Origin: Desulfotomaculaceae bacterium
Lineage (GTDB): Bacteria; Bacillota; Desulfotomaculia; Desulfotomaculales; Pelotomaculaceae
Length of the DNA stretch: 32,986 bases
Direction: 5' to 3'
Assembly (NCBI GenBank): GCA_028702435.1
Contig: JAQVOX010000004.1
Location: 1 to 32,986 of the forward strand
Shown: in pieces, positions 1 through 9,203 of the stretch
Numbering within the stretch: position 1 is the stretch's first letter
Layout of the letters: the number at the start of each line of letters is the position of its first letter
Notes under the pieces: generated by a model
Told to the model about the DNA's origin: nothing
What the model saw: only the letters and a program-made list of their open reading frames with translations
Databases searched by the model: none
Made by a program: the position numbers and the translations under genes

Positions 1-2
1 CT

Positions 3-2552
3 AATATTAATAACGAAGAAGAATATTTAGTAAACAAACTTATGCGGGGATCACTGGGTGTGGTTGATCTTGACCACTGCGCCCGTATATGACACGCCCC
101 AACTGTAGCCGGTCTGGCGAATACAGTTGGTCGGGGAGTAATGACTAATAGTTTTATTGATTATAAAAATACAGACATATTTTTAATTATTGGCTCCAAC
201 CCGGCCGAAGCTCACCCCATGGCCATGCGTCACATTGGCAAGGCTATGGCAAAAGGAGCCAAAGTCATTGTTGTTGACCCGAGATTTACTAAGACAGCGG
301 CCAAGGCGGATATTTACGTTCCTTTGCGTCCGGGGACAGACATTTCTTTTCTTTACGGTCTGATAAATTACGCCATTGAAAACGATCTTTACCAACATGA
401 GTATGTGCATAACTATACCAACGCTTCTTACTTAATCAGTCCTGATTATAATTTTGCGGATGGTGTTTTTTCCGGTTTAGAGGAAAAAGACGGCAAACTA
501 TCCTATAACAATGCCAGCTGGGCTTACCAAAAAGATGGCGATAATATTATAAAGGACCCCACTTTACAGGATCCCCAGTGCGTGTGGCAGATCATGAAAA
601 AGCATGTTTCCCGGTACGACATAAAAACGGTCAGTAAAGTCACGGGAACCCCGGAAGATATTTTACGAAAAGCTTACGCCACTTATTGTGAGTCGGGAAA
701 ACCGGATGTAGCAGGCAATTTAATTTACGTACTGGGGATTACCCAGCACAGTTATGGAACTCAAAACACACGGGCAACTACCATGGTACAGCTCTTGCTG
801 GGCAATATAGGCCTGCCCGGTGGCGGCCTTAACCCCCAACGGGGTCAATCAAATGTTCAGGGTGCCTGTGACATGGGGATGCTGTGGAATAATATTACGG
901 GCTATCTTAAAGTCCCCGATGCGACAAAACATGCCACGTATAAGGACTACCTGGCGGTGGAATCGCCCAAGACGGGATACTGGTCCAACACACCCAAGTT
1001 CTTGGCCAGTCTGCTCAAGGCCTGGTATGGGGAAAAAGCTACCCAGGAAAATGACTTTTGCTTTGACTGGCTGCCTAAATCAGACGGGAAAGACCATTCC
1101 CATATGTCTTCCTATGCCGCCTTGGCAGAAGGACATATTAAAGGCGTTTTTTGCTGGGCTGAAAATCCTTCCGTAGCCGGGCCGGATGCTAAACACGAGG
1201 TCAAGGCCCTGGAGAACGCGGAATGGATGGTCTGCGTTGATGTATTTGAAAACGAAACAGCCGCTTTTTGGAAGCGTCCGGGAGTAAACCCGGCGGATGT
1301 AAAAACGGAAGTTTTCCTGCTGCCGGCAGCTCACATCTACGAAAAAGAAGGCACGCGAACAAACAGTTCACGCCATGTTCAATGGCGCTGGAAGGCTATT
1401 GAACCGCCTGGAGAGGCAAAAAGCGATCTCTGGATTGCCGACCGGTTATTTAAAGCTATTCGCCAGGAATACCGGAGCGGCGGCAAATTTACAGACCCGA
1501 TTTTAAACATGGTTTGGAATTATGATCAGCCGGGACAGGACGAGCCGGATTTAGAAAAAATAGCGGTGGAAATTAACGGTTATAATGTGGCGGACGGTCG
1601 GGTTTTAGGTACTTTTGGCGACCTTAAAGATGATGGTTCTACGGCCTGCGGTGTATGGGTTTACACTGGTTATTATTACGTTGACCCCAAAGAGCAGAAC
1701 CCGTCGTTAAAGGTGCCCGCTACCAAAAAGCACGGCACGGAGGATAAGAGCGGGCTTGGTATATATCCGAAATGGACTTTTGTTTGGCCTTTGAACCGGC
1801 ACATTGTTTATAATCGTTGTTCGGCTGACCCGGCCGGCAGGCCCTGGAAAAAGGATAAACCTTTGATGGCCTGGGACGGAACAAAGTGGATTACCAACGA
1901 TGTTCCAGATTTCGGTGTCACGGACCCGGTTACCAAAGAACCGTCACCACCGGAAAAGACAGCCAATGCTCCTTTTATTATGCTTCCTGAAGGACAGGCG
2001 CGCTTCTTTAATCCTTCCGGCTTGAAAGATGGTCCGATGCCGGAACACTATGAACCGGCGGAAAGTCCGGTGAAAAATTTAATAAGCAAGCAGCAAAATA
2101 ATCCTGTGGCTTATAGATGGGAAGGCGAATATTCTAAATTGGCCGAAACCGGCAGCAAAGAGTTTCCTTACGTGGCTACCACCGTCCATTACATTGAACA
2201 TTATCAAACCGGGGTAAGAACCAGATACAGTCCCATGCTGGCAGAATTAATGCCGGAACAATTTGCCACCATATCGCCAACATTAGCCGATAAGCTGGGA
2301 ATAAAACCTGGAGATGACGTAATTGTTAGCAGTGCCCGATCAGAAATAAAATTAAAGGCTAATGTTCTGCCGATTGTTAGGCCCTTAAATGTAAATGGCA
2401 GTACCATAGAAATTGTTTCCTTGCCATGGAGCTGGGGCTTCATGGGATTATCCACGGGAGACATTGGGAACGAATTAACACCTTTTGTTGCTTGTCCTAA
2501 CGCCGCTGTTCCCGAATACAAAGCTTTTTTAGTTAACGTTAGAAAAGCATAG
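3..2552 (+). CDS. fdhA: Formate dehydrogenase alpha subunit (molybdopterin oxidoreductase, FdnG/FdhA-like), selenoprotein, 5'-partial; in-frame TGA at 90-92 read as Sec
   Basis: The frame stays open from the window edge through TGA90-92: ...[68 protein letters not shown]... This matches the FdnG-type Sec motif (ARVUHGPTVASL..TFGRGAMTN). The remainder (TNASYLISPDYNF, CVWQIMKKHVSRY, GITQHSYGTQNTRATTMVQLLLGNIGLPGGGLN) aligns from memory with E. coli FdnG. The provided ORF starts at an internal Met (141). Confidence 0.93.
99..130 (+). promoter_or_regulatory. Bacterial SECIS element (stem-loop 7 nt after the UGA)
   Basis: CCAACTGTA (99-107) / TACAGTTGG (122-130) is a perfect 9-bp stem; inner stem GCC (108-110)/GGC (116-118) closes the apical loop GGTCT (111-115), the same GGUCU loop as E. 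coli fdhF. Confidence 0.88.
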
Positions 2553-2874
2553 CGATAAAACGACTTGCTATGCTCAGCGTATTGCTGTAAGCTGGGCTCC
2601 AATTCTAGTGAACCAAGACAATATATAAGAAATATTGGCGTGTGAATTTATTGTATGAGTAATAATTTAGCAAGTCTATTAAAGAAGTAACGAACAGAGA
2701 GCGGAAAAAATTATATATTTACTTTGCATGATTATTGAAGTTGATTCCAGAAGTTAGTCCGTTCCTAGCGCCAGTTGCTGTTTTGCCTGGGATAGTCTCT
2801 TGGATTAAATTCCAGTGTTTAGAATACCAAGAGGACTATTAAAAACAAGGGTTTCCCTGAACTGAAGTTATAGT

Positions 2875-2911
2875 AATCCTCCTACTTAAAAGTAGGAGGA
2901 TTTTTGTTTTT
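2875..2911 (+). terminator. Intrinsic terminator between fdhA and typA
   Basis: AATCCTCCTACTT-aa-AAGTAGGAGGATT followed by TTTGTTTTT. Confidence 0.85.
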
Positions 2912-3131
2912 CATCTAGATAAGCTGGAAATTGTACACAAAATAAATTTTGATAATTAGCCAAAACCCTGGGTAAAACACTTGAAATTTTCAGAATATCC
3001 CCAAAATCAGATTCCACTCTCCATTGTCTCCGCCAGCATTATTCCGGCGAAGTATTCGTCATTATCAACAAGGACTGGCCTCTGGTCGTGAAATTACGGA
3101 TGACCGCATCTGGTTGCTGCCGAGAGGGCTA

Positions 3132-4943
3132 TTAATTTTTTAAGCTTCTCTGGCGGTCGTGCTTGCTAAGTATTCGCTTGCGCAGACGTAAATTTTTTGG
3201 TGTTACCTCCAATAGCTCATCGCTACCAATGTATTCTAGTGCCTCTTCCAAGCTGAATTTCCTGGGCTCATCCAAGCGAAGGGCAGCCTCGGCGGTGCTG
3301 GAGCGAATATTGGTAAGGTGTTTTTTCTTGCAGACATTAACATTCAAGTCTTGTTCGCGGTTGTTTTCTCCTACAACCATTCCCTCATAAACTTTTGTGC
3401 CGGGAGTAACAAAAAGTATGCCTCGATCCTGCACGGAATGAAGCCCGTAAAGATTGGCCTCGCCCGATTCAAAGGCAACCAGCACTCCTTGATAGCGTCC
3501 CTTGATGTCCCCTTTGTAATGCTCATATCCGAGAAAAAGATGGCTCATTACCCCATGGCCCCTTGTTTCTGAAAGTAACTGAGAGCGCAAACCAAGCAGG
3601 CCCCTGGCCGGTATTTTAAACTCCATCCGCAATTGGTCCGGGCCGAGGGAGGTCATATTAACCATTTCCCCTTTTCTTGCTCCAATCAGTTCCATCACTG
3701 CGCCCATCTTGTCTTTGGGTACATCTACCATTAATAGCTCGATTGGTTCCATTTGCCGGTCATCTACCCAGCGGAAGATCACCTCCGGCTTGGAAACCTG
3801 CAACTCATATCCCTCGCGGCGCATCGTCTCTATTAAGATCGACAGGTGCAACTCACCTCGCCCGCATACCTGAAAGGCATCCGGGCTATCTGTTTCCTCT
3901 ACACGTAGGCTGACGTTCTTCTCCATTTCTTTAAAAAGGCGGCTTCTGAGGTGTCGTGATGTTAGGTGTTTGCCCTCCTCGCCGGCAAAAGGACTGTCAT
4001 TAACCATGAAGGTCATTTTTAAGGTCGGTTCGTCAACTGTAATGGGCTCTAATTGTATCGGCTGGTCTTTGCAGGCGACAGTCTCACCTATTCTGATATC
4101 TTCTAAGCCGGAAAAGGCTACAATCTCACCTGATGGTGCTTCATTAACCTCTACCCGTTCCAGTCCTTCATATACATAAAGAGTGCCAATGCGGCCTTGG
4201 CGCAAGGAGCCGTCATGCCCGATTATATTAACTTGCTGACCGGCAGAAATACTGCCGCGTTTTACGCACCCGATACCCATTCGCCCGATAAAACTATCAT
4301 ATTCTGTATTATTAACCAGCAGTTGCAGCGGCCCGTTGGTATTTCCCTCAGGCGGTGATATATACTTGACAATGGCGTCGAACAGGGGGAGCATATTTTC
4401 TCCTGGTATAGCCGGGTCGGTTGTAGCGGTACCCTCTTTGGCTGAGGTGTAGACGATCGGGAAGTCAATCAGTTCATCACTCGCACCGAGATCAATAAAC
4501 AGCTCCAGCACTTCGTCCACTACCTCGGAAACACGGGACTCGACCCGGTCTATCTTATTAATAACTACAATCGGCTTAAGATTTAACTGTAAGGCTTTGT
4601 GCAGGACAAACCTTGTCTGTGGCATAGTGCCTTCAAAGGCGTCTACCAGTAAAAGAACACCATTAACTGTTTTCAGAACCCGCTCAACCTCGCCGCCAAA
4701 ATCAGAATGGCCCGGGGTATCGACAATGTTGATTTTTATGTCACCATATGGTACTGAGGTGTTTTTTGCCAAGATGGTAATGCCGCGCTCTCTTTCCAGG
4801 GTATTTGAGTCCATTATCCTTTCTGCCACCTGCTGGTTTGCCCTAAAGATGCCGCTTTGTCTGAGCAGTGCATCAACAAGAGTGGTTTTGCCGTGATCTA
4901 CATGAGCAATAATTGCAATATTCCTAAATGTTGTAATGGGCAA
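3132..4943 (-). CDS. typA: Translational GTPase TypA/BipA
   Basis: RNIAIIAHVDHGKTTLVDALL, RERGITILAKNTSV, DTPGHSDFGGEVERVL, NKIDR. Likely TTG start at 4943 behind GGAGGT (PITTFRNIAIIAHVDHGK); the ORF-track start at 5000 is upstream. Confidence 0.96.
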   Translation of the reverse strand: MPITTFRNIAIIAHVDHGKTTLVDALLRQSGIFRANQQVAERIMDSNTLERERGITILAKNTSVPYGDIKINIVDTPGHSDFGGEVERVLKTVNGVLLLVDAFEGTMPQTRFVLHKALQLNLKPIVVINKIDRVESRVSEVVDEVLELFIDLGASDELIDFPIVYTSAKEGTATTDPAIPGENMLPLFDAIVKYISPPEGNTNGPLQLLVNNTEYDSFIGRMGIGCVKRGSISAGQQVNIIGHDGSLRQGRIGTLYVYEGLERVEVNEAPSGEIVAFSGLEDIRIGETVACKDQPIQLEPITVDEPTLKMTFMVNDSPFAGEEGKHLTSRHLRSRLFKEMEKNVSLRVEETDSPDAFQVCGRGELHLSILIETMRREGYELQVSKPEVIFRWVDDRQMEPIELLMVDVPKDKMGAVMELIGARKGEMVNMTSLGPDQLRMEFKIPARGLLGLRSQLLSETRGHGVMSHLFLGYEHYKGDIKGRYQGVLVAFESGEANLYGLHSVQDRGILFVTPGTKVYEGMVVGENNREQDLNVNVCKKKHLTNIRSSTAEAALRLDEPRKFSLEEALEYIGSDELLEVTPKNLRLRKRILSKHDRQRSLKN

Positions 4944-5051
4944 ATGATTATTACCTCCTTCTAAAATATAAAATATATCAGTTTTTCTCCCAACAAACAA
5001 CTTGTAGTTTTCTTTAATTTGGCTAGATAGATTTAGTCTCTAACTTTGATA

Positions 5052-5082
5052 AATTAAGGGGCAGCGATGCTGCCCCTTAATT
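5052..5082 (-). terminator. Perfect 14-bp inverted repeat, probable terminator between the tRNAs and typA
   Basis: AATTAAGGGGCAGC-GAT-GCTGCCCCTTAATT; U-rich tract is weak on both strands. Confidence 0.55.
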
Positions 5083-5116
5083 CAAGCTTTCAAATTCAAA
5101 TTATTTTTATAACGTA

Positions 5117-5147
5117 AGGCCTCCCTGAACTAGATTCTGGGAGGCCT
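5117..5147 (-). terminator. 9-bp inverted repeat downstream of the tRNA genes, possible terminator or processing hairpin
   Basis: AGGCCTCCC-N13-GGGAGGCCT; no clear T tract. Confidence 0.4.
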
Positions 5148-5170
5148 CTAATTGTTAATATCCTAAGTTT

Positions 5171-5246
5171 TGGCTGGGGCGGCTGGATTCGAACCAACGA
5201 AATGCCGGTGCCAAAGACCGGTGCCTTACCGCTTGGCGACGCCCCA
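5171..5246 (-). tRNA. tRNA-Gln (TTG)
   Basis: Minus strand TGGGGCG...CCGGT-CTTTGGC-ACCGG...GGTTCGAATCC...CGCCCCA-G-CCA; anticodon TTG, encoded CCA. Confidence 0.95.
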
Positions 5247-5260
5247 AAACAAAATAATAA

Positions 5261-5338
5261 TGGGGTGGGTAATGGGACTCGAACCCACGACCCCCAGAGC
5301 CACAATCTGGTGCTCTAACCAACTGAGCTATACCCACC
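5261..5338 (-). tRNA. tRNA-His (GTG) with encoded G-1
   Basis: Minus strand G-GTGGGTATAGCTCAGTTGGTTAGAGC...CCAGA-TTGTGGC-TCTGG...GGTTCGAGTCC...TACCCAC-C-CCA; anticodon GTG. Confidence 0.95.
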
Positions 5339-5383
5339 ATGTGTTGGTAAATTATCTTGCTCTTGCTCGACTCCGTATGAGGT

Positions 5384-5412
5384 ATGTTAACAAATAATCA
5401 ATGCCTTGTCAA
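5384..5412 (-). promoter_or_regulatory. Sigma-A-type promoter for the tRNA-His/tRNA-Gln transcript
   Basis: Minus strand TTGACA-17 nt-TAACAT. Confidence 0.75.
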
Positions 5413-5490
5413 GGAAAAAGCGGCAGCTAACCGGTGTAATTAATTTTAAAACAGTTTATCCTTATTCGATAAAGAAATACGTTTTTCCTG

Positions 5491-5519
5491 TTGATAATTT
5501 TTAGTGGTACGGATATAAT
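5491..5519 (+). promoter_or_regulatory. Strong sigma-A-type promoter
   Basis: TTGATA (5491-5496), 17-nt spacer, TATAAT (5514-5519). Confidence 0.8.
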
Positions 5520-5525
5520 TGAAAA

Positions 5526-5647
5526 AGTAATATTAGTAACCACCAAGTGCTGGTAATTATTGAAGTAGGCTGGCGCGACGGGCTTTAAAACCCACCGGCA
5601 ACAAGGACAATAATTGGCGCCAGGGCTATTGCAAGCCTTGGTTTTTT
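5526..5647 (+). ncRNA. Candidate structured small RNA or terminated 5' leader upstream of tig
   Basis: Follows the 5491-5519 promoter and ends in a terminator. Internal pairings: AATTATTG (5555-5562)/CAATAATT (5608-5615); GCTGG (5569-5573)/CCGGC (5595-5599); GGG (5580-5582)/CCC (5591-5593). Alternative: CTGGCGC (5570-5576)/GCGCCAG (5617-5623). Confidence 0.55.
5620..5647 (+). terminator. Intrinsic terminator of the candidate RNA
   Basis: CCAGGGCT-ATTGCA-AGCCTTGG (one G.U) followed by TTTTTT. Confidence 0.75.
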
Positions 5648-5670
5648 AATATATTTTGAAGGAAATAGTA

Positions 5671-5698
5671 TTGTTTTTGTAGAATAGCTTTTTAAAAT
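5671..5698 (+). promoter_or_regulatory. Possible second promoter for tig
   Basis: TTGTTT-16 nt-TAAAAT. Confidence 0.35.
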
Positions 5699-5810
5699 GG
5701 TTAAGATATGTTATATGGTTTTTTATAGCAGTTGGATCAAGAGGAGAGGGTGTGACTTTTCTAAAATAGCAACTATCTAATCTAATCAAACTATTTAAGG
5801 AGGAGCATAT

Positions 5811-7127
5811 ATGAAAGCTAACGCGGAAAGGATAGAAAAAAACACTGTTCTCCTTGAAGTTGAGGTGGACTCGGAGCTATTCTCACAGGCTGTTGATAAA
5901 GCCTACCGCAAAATTGTACGTAACATAAATATCCCGGGTTTTCGCAAGGGTAAAACCCCGCGTGTGATCCTTGAGCGTTATATCGGCAAGGAAGCTATTT
6001 ACGAAGAAGCGATGGAAGCGCTGGTGCCCGAAGCCTACATAGAGGCGGTAAAGGATACCGGTATTGAACCTATTGACAAGCCGGAGGTCGAAATTATTCA
6101 GGTTGAAGAAGGTAAGCCGGTAGTTTTTAAAGCTACCGTTCAAGTAAAACCAGAAATAGAGTTAGGTCAGTATAAAGGACTGGAAGTAGTAAAGCCGGTC
6201 ATTAATGTTACCGAAGAAGATGTACAGAAAGAACTGGATCGTTTACAAAACAGTCATGCCAAGTTGCTGACTTTAGAAGAAGGCATGGTTGAAAACGGTG
6301 ATATTGCCGTTATAGATTTTCTAGGGAAAATTGACGGCGAGCCTTTTAAGGGGGGAGAGGGCAAAGAATATTCCCTGGAGATCGGCTCAGGTTCTTTTGT
6401 CGGAGGATTTGAAGATCAGGTTATTGGCATGTCTATTGGCGAGACCAGGGATATACAGGTAACTTTCCCTGAAAACTATCAGGCGGAGGAATTGGCCGGT
6501 AAAGACGTTGTCTTTACCGTCACAGTTAGCGGAATTAAAAGGAAAGAGCTGAGTCCGCTGGATGACGAGTTTGCCAAGGATGTCAGTGAGTTTGATACCT
6601 TAGAGGAATTAAAGAATGATCTCACGAATAAATTAGAAGTAAACGCAGAGAACAGATCAAAATTTACACTTAGAAGTGAACTTCTCAATAAGGTTGTTGA
6701 CCAGTCTGCGGCTGAGATTCCCGATAGTATGATTGAGCAGCAAATTGGAGAAATGATTGCCAACATGGGCAACAGCTTTGCCAATCAAGGTCTCTCTATT
6801 GATGATTACCTCAAGTATACTAATTCATCTATGGAAAAAATGAGGGAGAATTTCCGGCCGGAGGCAGAGCAAAACATAAAAACTGCTCTGGTAATGGAGT
6901 CAATCGCCAAAACGGAAGAAATTAAACCGTCTGAAGAGGATATACAGGCGGAAATAGAGCGAGTTGCTTCGCTATACCGTCAAGATCCAGGAGAATTCCG
7001 TAATATGCTTGAAAATGAAGGCAACCTCAGTTACATTACTGAGAATTTAGTCAAGGAAAAAACATTACAGTTTTTGGTAGATAACGCTAAAATAATTGAG
7101 GGCACCAACAATCAGAGTGTAGAATAG
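5811..7127 (+). CDS. tig: Trigger factor (peptidyl-prolyl isomerase / ribosome-associated chaperone)
   Basis: [20 protein letters not shown] signature; FKBP-like [32 protein letters not shown]. Confidence 0.97.
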   Translation: MKANAERIEKNTVLLEVEVDSELFSQAVDKAYRKIVRNINIPGFRKGKTPRVILERYIGKEAIYEEAMEALVPEAYIEAVKDTGIEPIDKPEVEIIQVEEGKPVVFKATVQVKPEIELGQYKGLEVVKPVINVTEEDVQKELDRLQNSHAKLLTLEEGMVENGDIAVIDFLGKIDGEPFKGGEGKEYSLEIGSGSFVGGFEDQVIGMSIGETRDIQVTFPENYQAEELAGKDVVFTVTVSGIKRKELSPLDDEFAKDVSEFDTLEELKNDLTNKLEVNAENRSKFTLRSELLNKVVDQSAAEIPDSMIEQQIGEMIANMGNSFANQGLSIDDYLKYTNSSMEKMRENFRPEAEQNIKTALVMESIAKTEEIKPSEEDIQAEIERVASLYRQDPGEFRNMLENEGNLSYITENLVKEKTLQFLVDNAKIIEGTNNQSVE

Positions 7128-7188
7128 TAATATAAAAATATCCTCATTGGTTATGCGCAGGGGGAAATATTCAGGAGGTGGAGCGATT

Positions 7189-7773
7189 ATGAATTTAGTG
7201 CCAATTGTAGTAGAACAAACTAACCGCGGCGAACGATCGTATGATATCTATTCAAGGCTTTTAAAGGACCGGATAATTTTTTTAGGCGGACCGATAGACG
7301 ACTATGTAGCTAACCTTGTGATCGCGCAGCTTCTTTTCCTGGAGGCTGAAGACCCCGAGAAAGATATTCACCTCTATATCAATTCCCCTGGTGGTGTGGT
7401 TACTGCTGGTATGGCTATTTATGATACCATGCAGTATGTTCGGCCTCCTGTATCCACTATCTGCCTGGGGCAGGCGGCCAGCATGGGATCACTGCTCCTG
7501 ACTGCCGGGGCAAAAGGGAAGCGTTTCGCCCTACCTTATGCCAGGATCCTGATTCACCAGCCTCTAGGTGGGGTTCAAGGCCAGGCAACAGATATAGATA
7601 TACACGCCAAGGAAATATTACGGATGAGAGAATATCTTAATGAAATCCTTTCCAGGCATACAGGTCAGCCTTTGGATAAAATAGCCGGGGATACCGAACG
7701 GGACTTCTTTATGTCGGCACAGCAAGCTAAAGAATATGGTATTATTGACGAGGTGTTCGATGTCAGGAAGTAA
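7189..7773 (+). CDS. clpP: ATP-dependent Clp protease proteolytic subunit
   Basis: [61 protein letters not shown]. Start at 7189 behind AGGAGGTGG, not 7147. Confidence 0.97.
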   Translation: MNLVPIVVEQTNRGERSYDIYSRLLKDRIIFLGGPIDDYVANLVIAQLLFLEAEDPEKDIHLYINSPGGVVTAGMAIYDTMQYVRPPVSTICLGQAASMGSLLLTAGAKGKRFALPYARILIHQPLGGVQGQATDIDIHAKEILRMREYLNEILSRHTGQPLDKIAGDTERDFFMSAQQAKEYGIIDEVFDVRK

Positions 7774-7792
7774 AGGTAAAAGAGGTGGAAAT

Positions 7793-9040
7793 GTGTTTAA
7801 CGATAAAGGACAATTGAAATGTTCCTTTTGTGGTAAACTTCAGGATCAGGTAAAAAAGTTGGTTGCCGGTCCGGGTGTCTATATTTGTGATGAATGCATT
7901 GAATTGTGTAACGAGATCATCGAGGAGGAGCTCAGTGAAGATCTGGGTATAGAACTTGGTGAAATCCCGAAGCCAAAAGAGATCAAGGAAATTTTGGACC
8001 AGTATGTAATTGACCAGGAAGATGCCAAGAAATCCCTCTCAGTTGCCGTTTATAACCACTATAAGCGGATTAATCTAGGGGGCAAGATAGATGATGTGGA
8101 ACTGCAAAAGAGCAATATTGTCATGCTGGGGCCTACCGGAAGCGGGAAAACACTTCTGGCGCAAACTTTGGCTCGTCTATTAAACGTACCTTTTGCCATT
8201 GCCGATGCTACATCACTGACTGAGGCCGGTTATGTCGGCGAAGATGTTGAGAATATTCTACTAAAGCTAATTCAGGCTGCAGATTATGATGTGGAAAAAG
8301 CAGAAAAAGGGATTGTTTATATCGACGAAATTGATAAGATTGCCCGTAAATCGGAAAACCCTTCTATTACTCGGGATGTTTCCGGTGAAGGTGTGCAGCA
8401 GGCGCTTTTAAAAATACTTGAAGGTACTGTGGCCAGTGTGCCGCCTCAAGGTGGGCGTAAACACCCCCATCAGGAGTTCATTCAGTTAGACACCACTAAT
8501 GTGTTGTTTATCTGTGGAGGGGCATTTGATGGGATTGAAAAGCTTATTGAGAACCGTACCGGCAAGAAGTTAATGGGTTTCGGGGCTGAGATCAAACCGA
8601 GGAAAGAAGTAAAAATTGGGGAAATCCTGAAAAGTATTTTACCGGAAGACCTTTTGAAGTATGGTCTCATTCCTGAATTCGTGGGCAGGTTGCCAGTTAT
8701 TGTTACGCTGGATGCCTTGGATGAAGATGCGCTTATTCGTATTCTTACCGAGCCCAAAAACGCTCTGGTGAAGCAATATGAAAAAATGTTGCACTTGGAT
8801 GGGGTTACCCTTGAATTTACTCCGGACGCGCTAAGAGCAGTGGCCGAAGAAGCTCTCAGGCGCAATACCGGCGCCAGGGGTCTACGATCTATCTTAGAAG
8901 AGGTAATGCTTGAGGTCATGTATGATATTCCTTCTCGTAATGATATCGCCAAGTGTATTATTACCAAGGAAACCATTCAAAAGAAGGAAGCGCCACGAAT
9001 TATTGCTGTCGAACAAAAAAAGAAAGAAGTAACAGCATAG
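7793..9040 (+). CDS. clpX: ATP-dependent Clp protease ATP-binding subunit ClpX
   Basis: N-terminal zinc finger [29 protein letters not shown]; likely GTG start at 7793 behind GAGGTGG (ORF track starts upstream inside clpP). Confidence 0.97.
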   Translation: MFNDKGQLKCSFCGKLQDQVKKLVAGPGVYICDECIELCNEIIEEELSEDLGIELGEIPKPKEIKEILDQYVIDQEDAKKSLSVAVYNHYKRINLGGKIDDVELQKSNIVMLGPTGSGKTLLAQTLARLLNVPFAIADATSLTEAGYVGEDVENILLKLIQAADYDVEKAEKGIVYIDEIDKIARKSENPSITRDVSGEGVQQALLKILEGTVASVPPQGGRKHPHQEFIQLDTTNVLFICGGAFDGIEKLIENRTGKKLMGFGAEIKPRKEVKIGEILKSILPEDLLKYGLIPEFVGRLPVIVTLDALDEDALIRILTEPKNALVKQYEKMLHLDGVTLEFTPDALRAVAEEALRRNTGARGLRSILEEVMLEVMYDIPSRNDIAKCIITKETIQKKEAPRIIAVEQKKKEVTA

Positions 9041-9075
9041 AACAGCTGTTGATTAGTAATGCCTTTATAATAGTA

Positions 9076-9127
9076 AAACATGGAAGCTTCCGGCCATATA
9101 CCCGGCTGAAGTTTTCATGTTTTTTTG
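9076..9127 (+). terminator. Intrinsic terminator after clpX
   Basis: AAACATG...CATGTTT imperfect long hairpin followed by a T run. Confidence 0.6.
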
Positions 9128-9203
9128 TTAAAAAATATGGTTAAAATTTGTAAATTATAGCAATACTACAAGTAACGCTATTGTATCTGAAAGGAGGTTC
9201 CCC

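Noticed and set aside
820-1334. Overlapping ORFs inside fdhA (820-1176 +, 1080-1334 -)
   Set aside because: Out-of-frame/antisense to a strongly conserved coding sequence with no RBS support.
3007-3093. Minus-strand fragment RPVLVDNDEYFAGIMLAETMESGI* downstream of typA, vaguely like a GGDEF or receiver-domain edge
   Set aside because: Too short, with an upstream in-frame stop; resemblance is only impressionistic. A profile search would be needed.
5096-5397. ORFs of 60-75 aa on both strands (MWLWGSWVRVPLPTP..., MAGAAGFEPTKCRCQ..., MVGIAQLVRAPDCGSGG...)
   Set aside because: They are translations of the tRNA-His/tRNA-Gln genes, a well-known source of spurious ORFs.
5397-5412. Shared ATCAATGCCTTG at 5398-5409 and 21900-21911
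   Set aside because: 12-nt match without flanking similarity; within what chance and promoter-like composition could give in 33 kb.
8482-8976. 164-aa antisense ORF within clpX, and other antisense ORFs in lonB, lon, valS, mreB, minD
   Set aside because: Low-complexity Ser/Arg/Ile-rich translations typical of the antisense of conserved genes; no independent signals.
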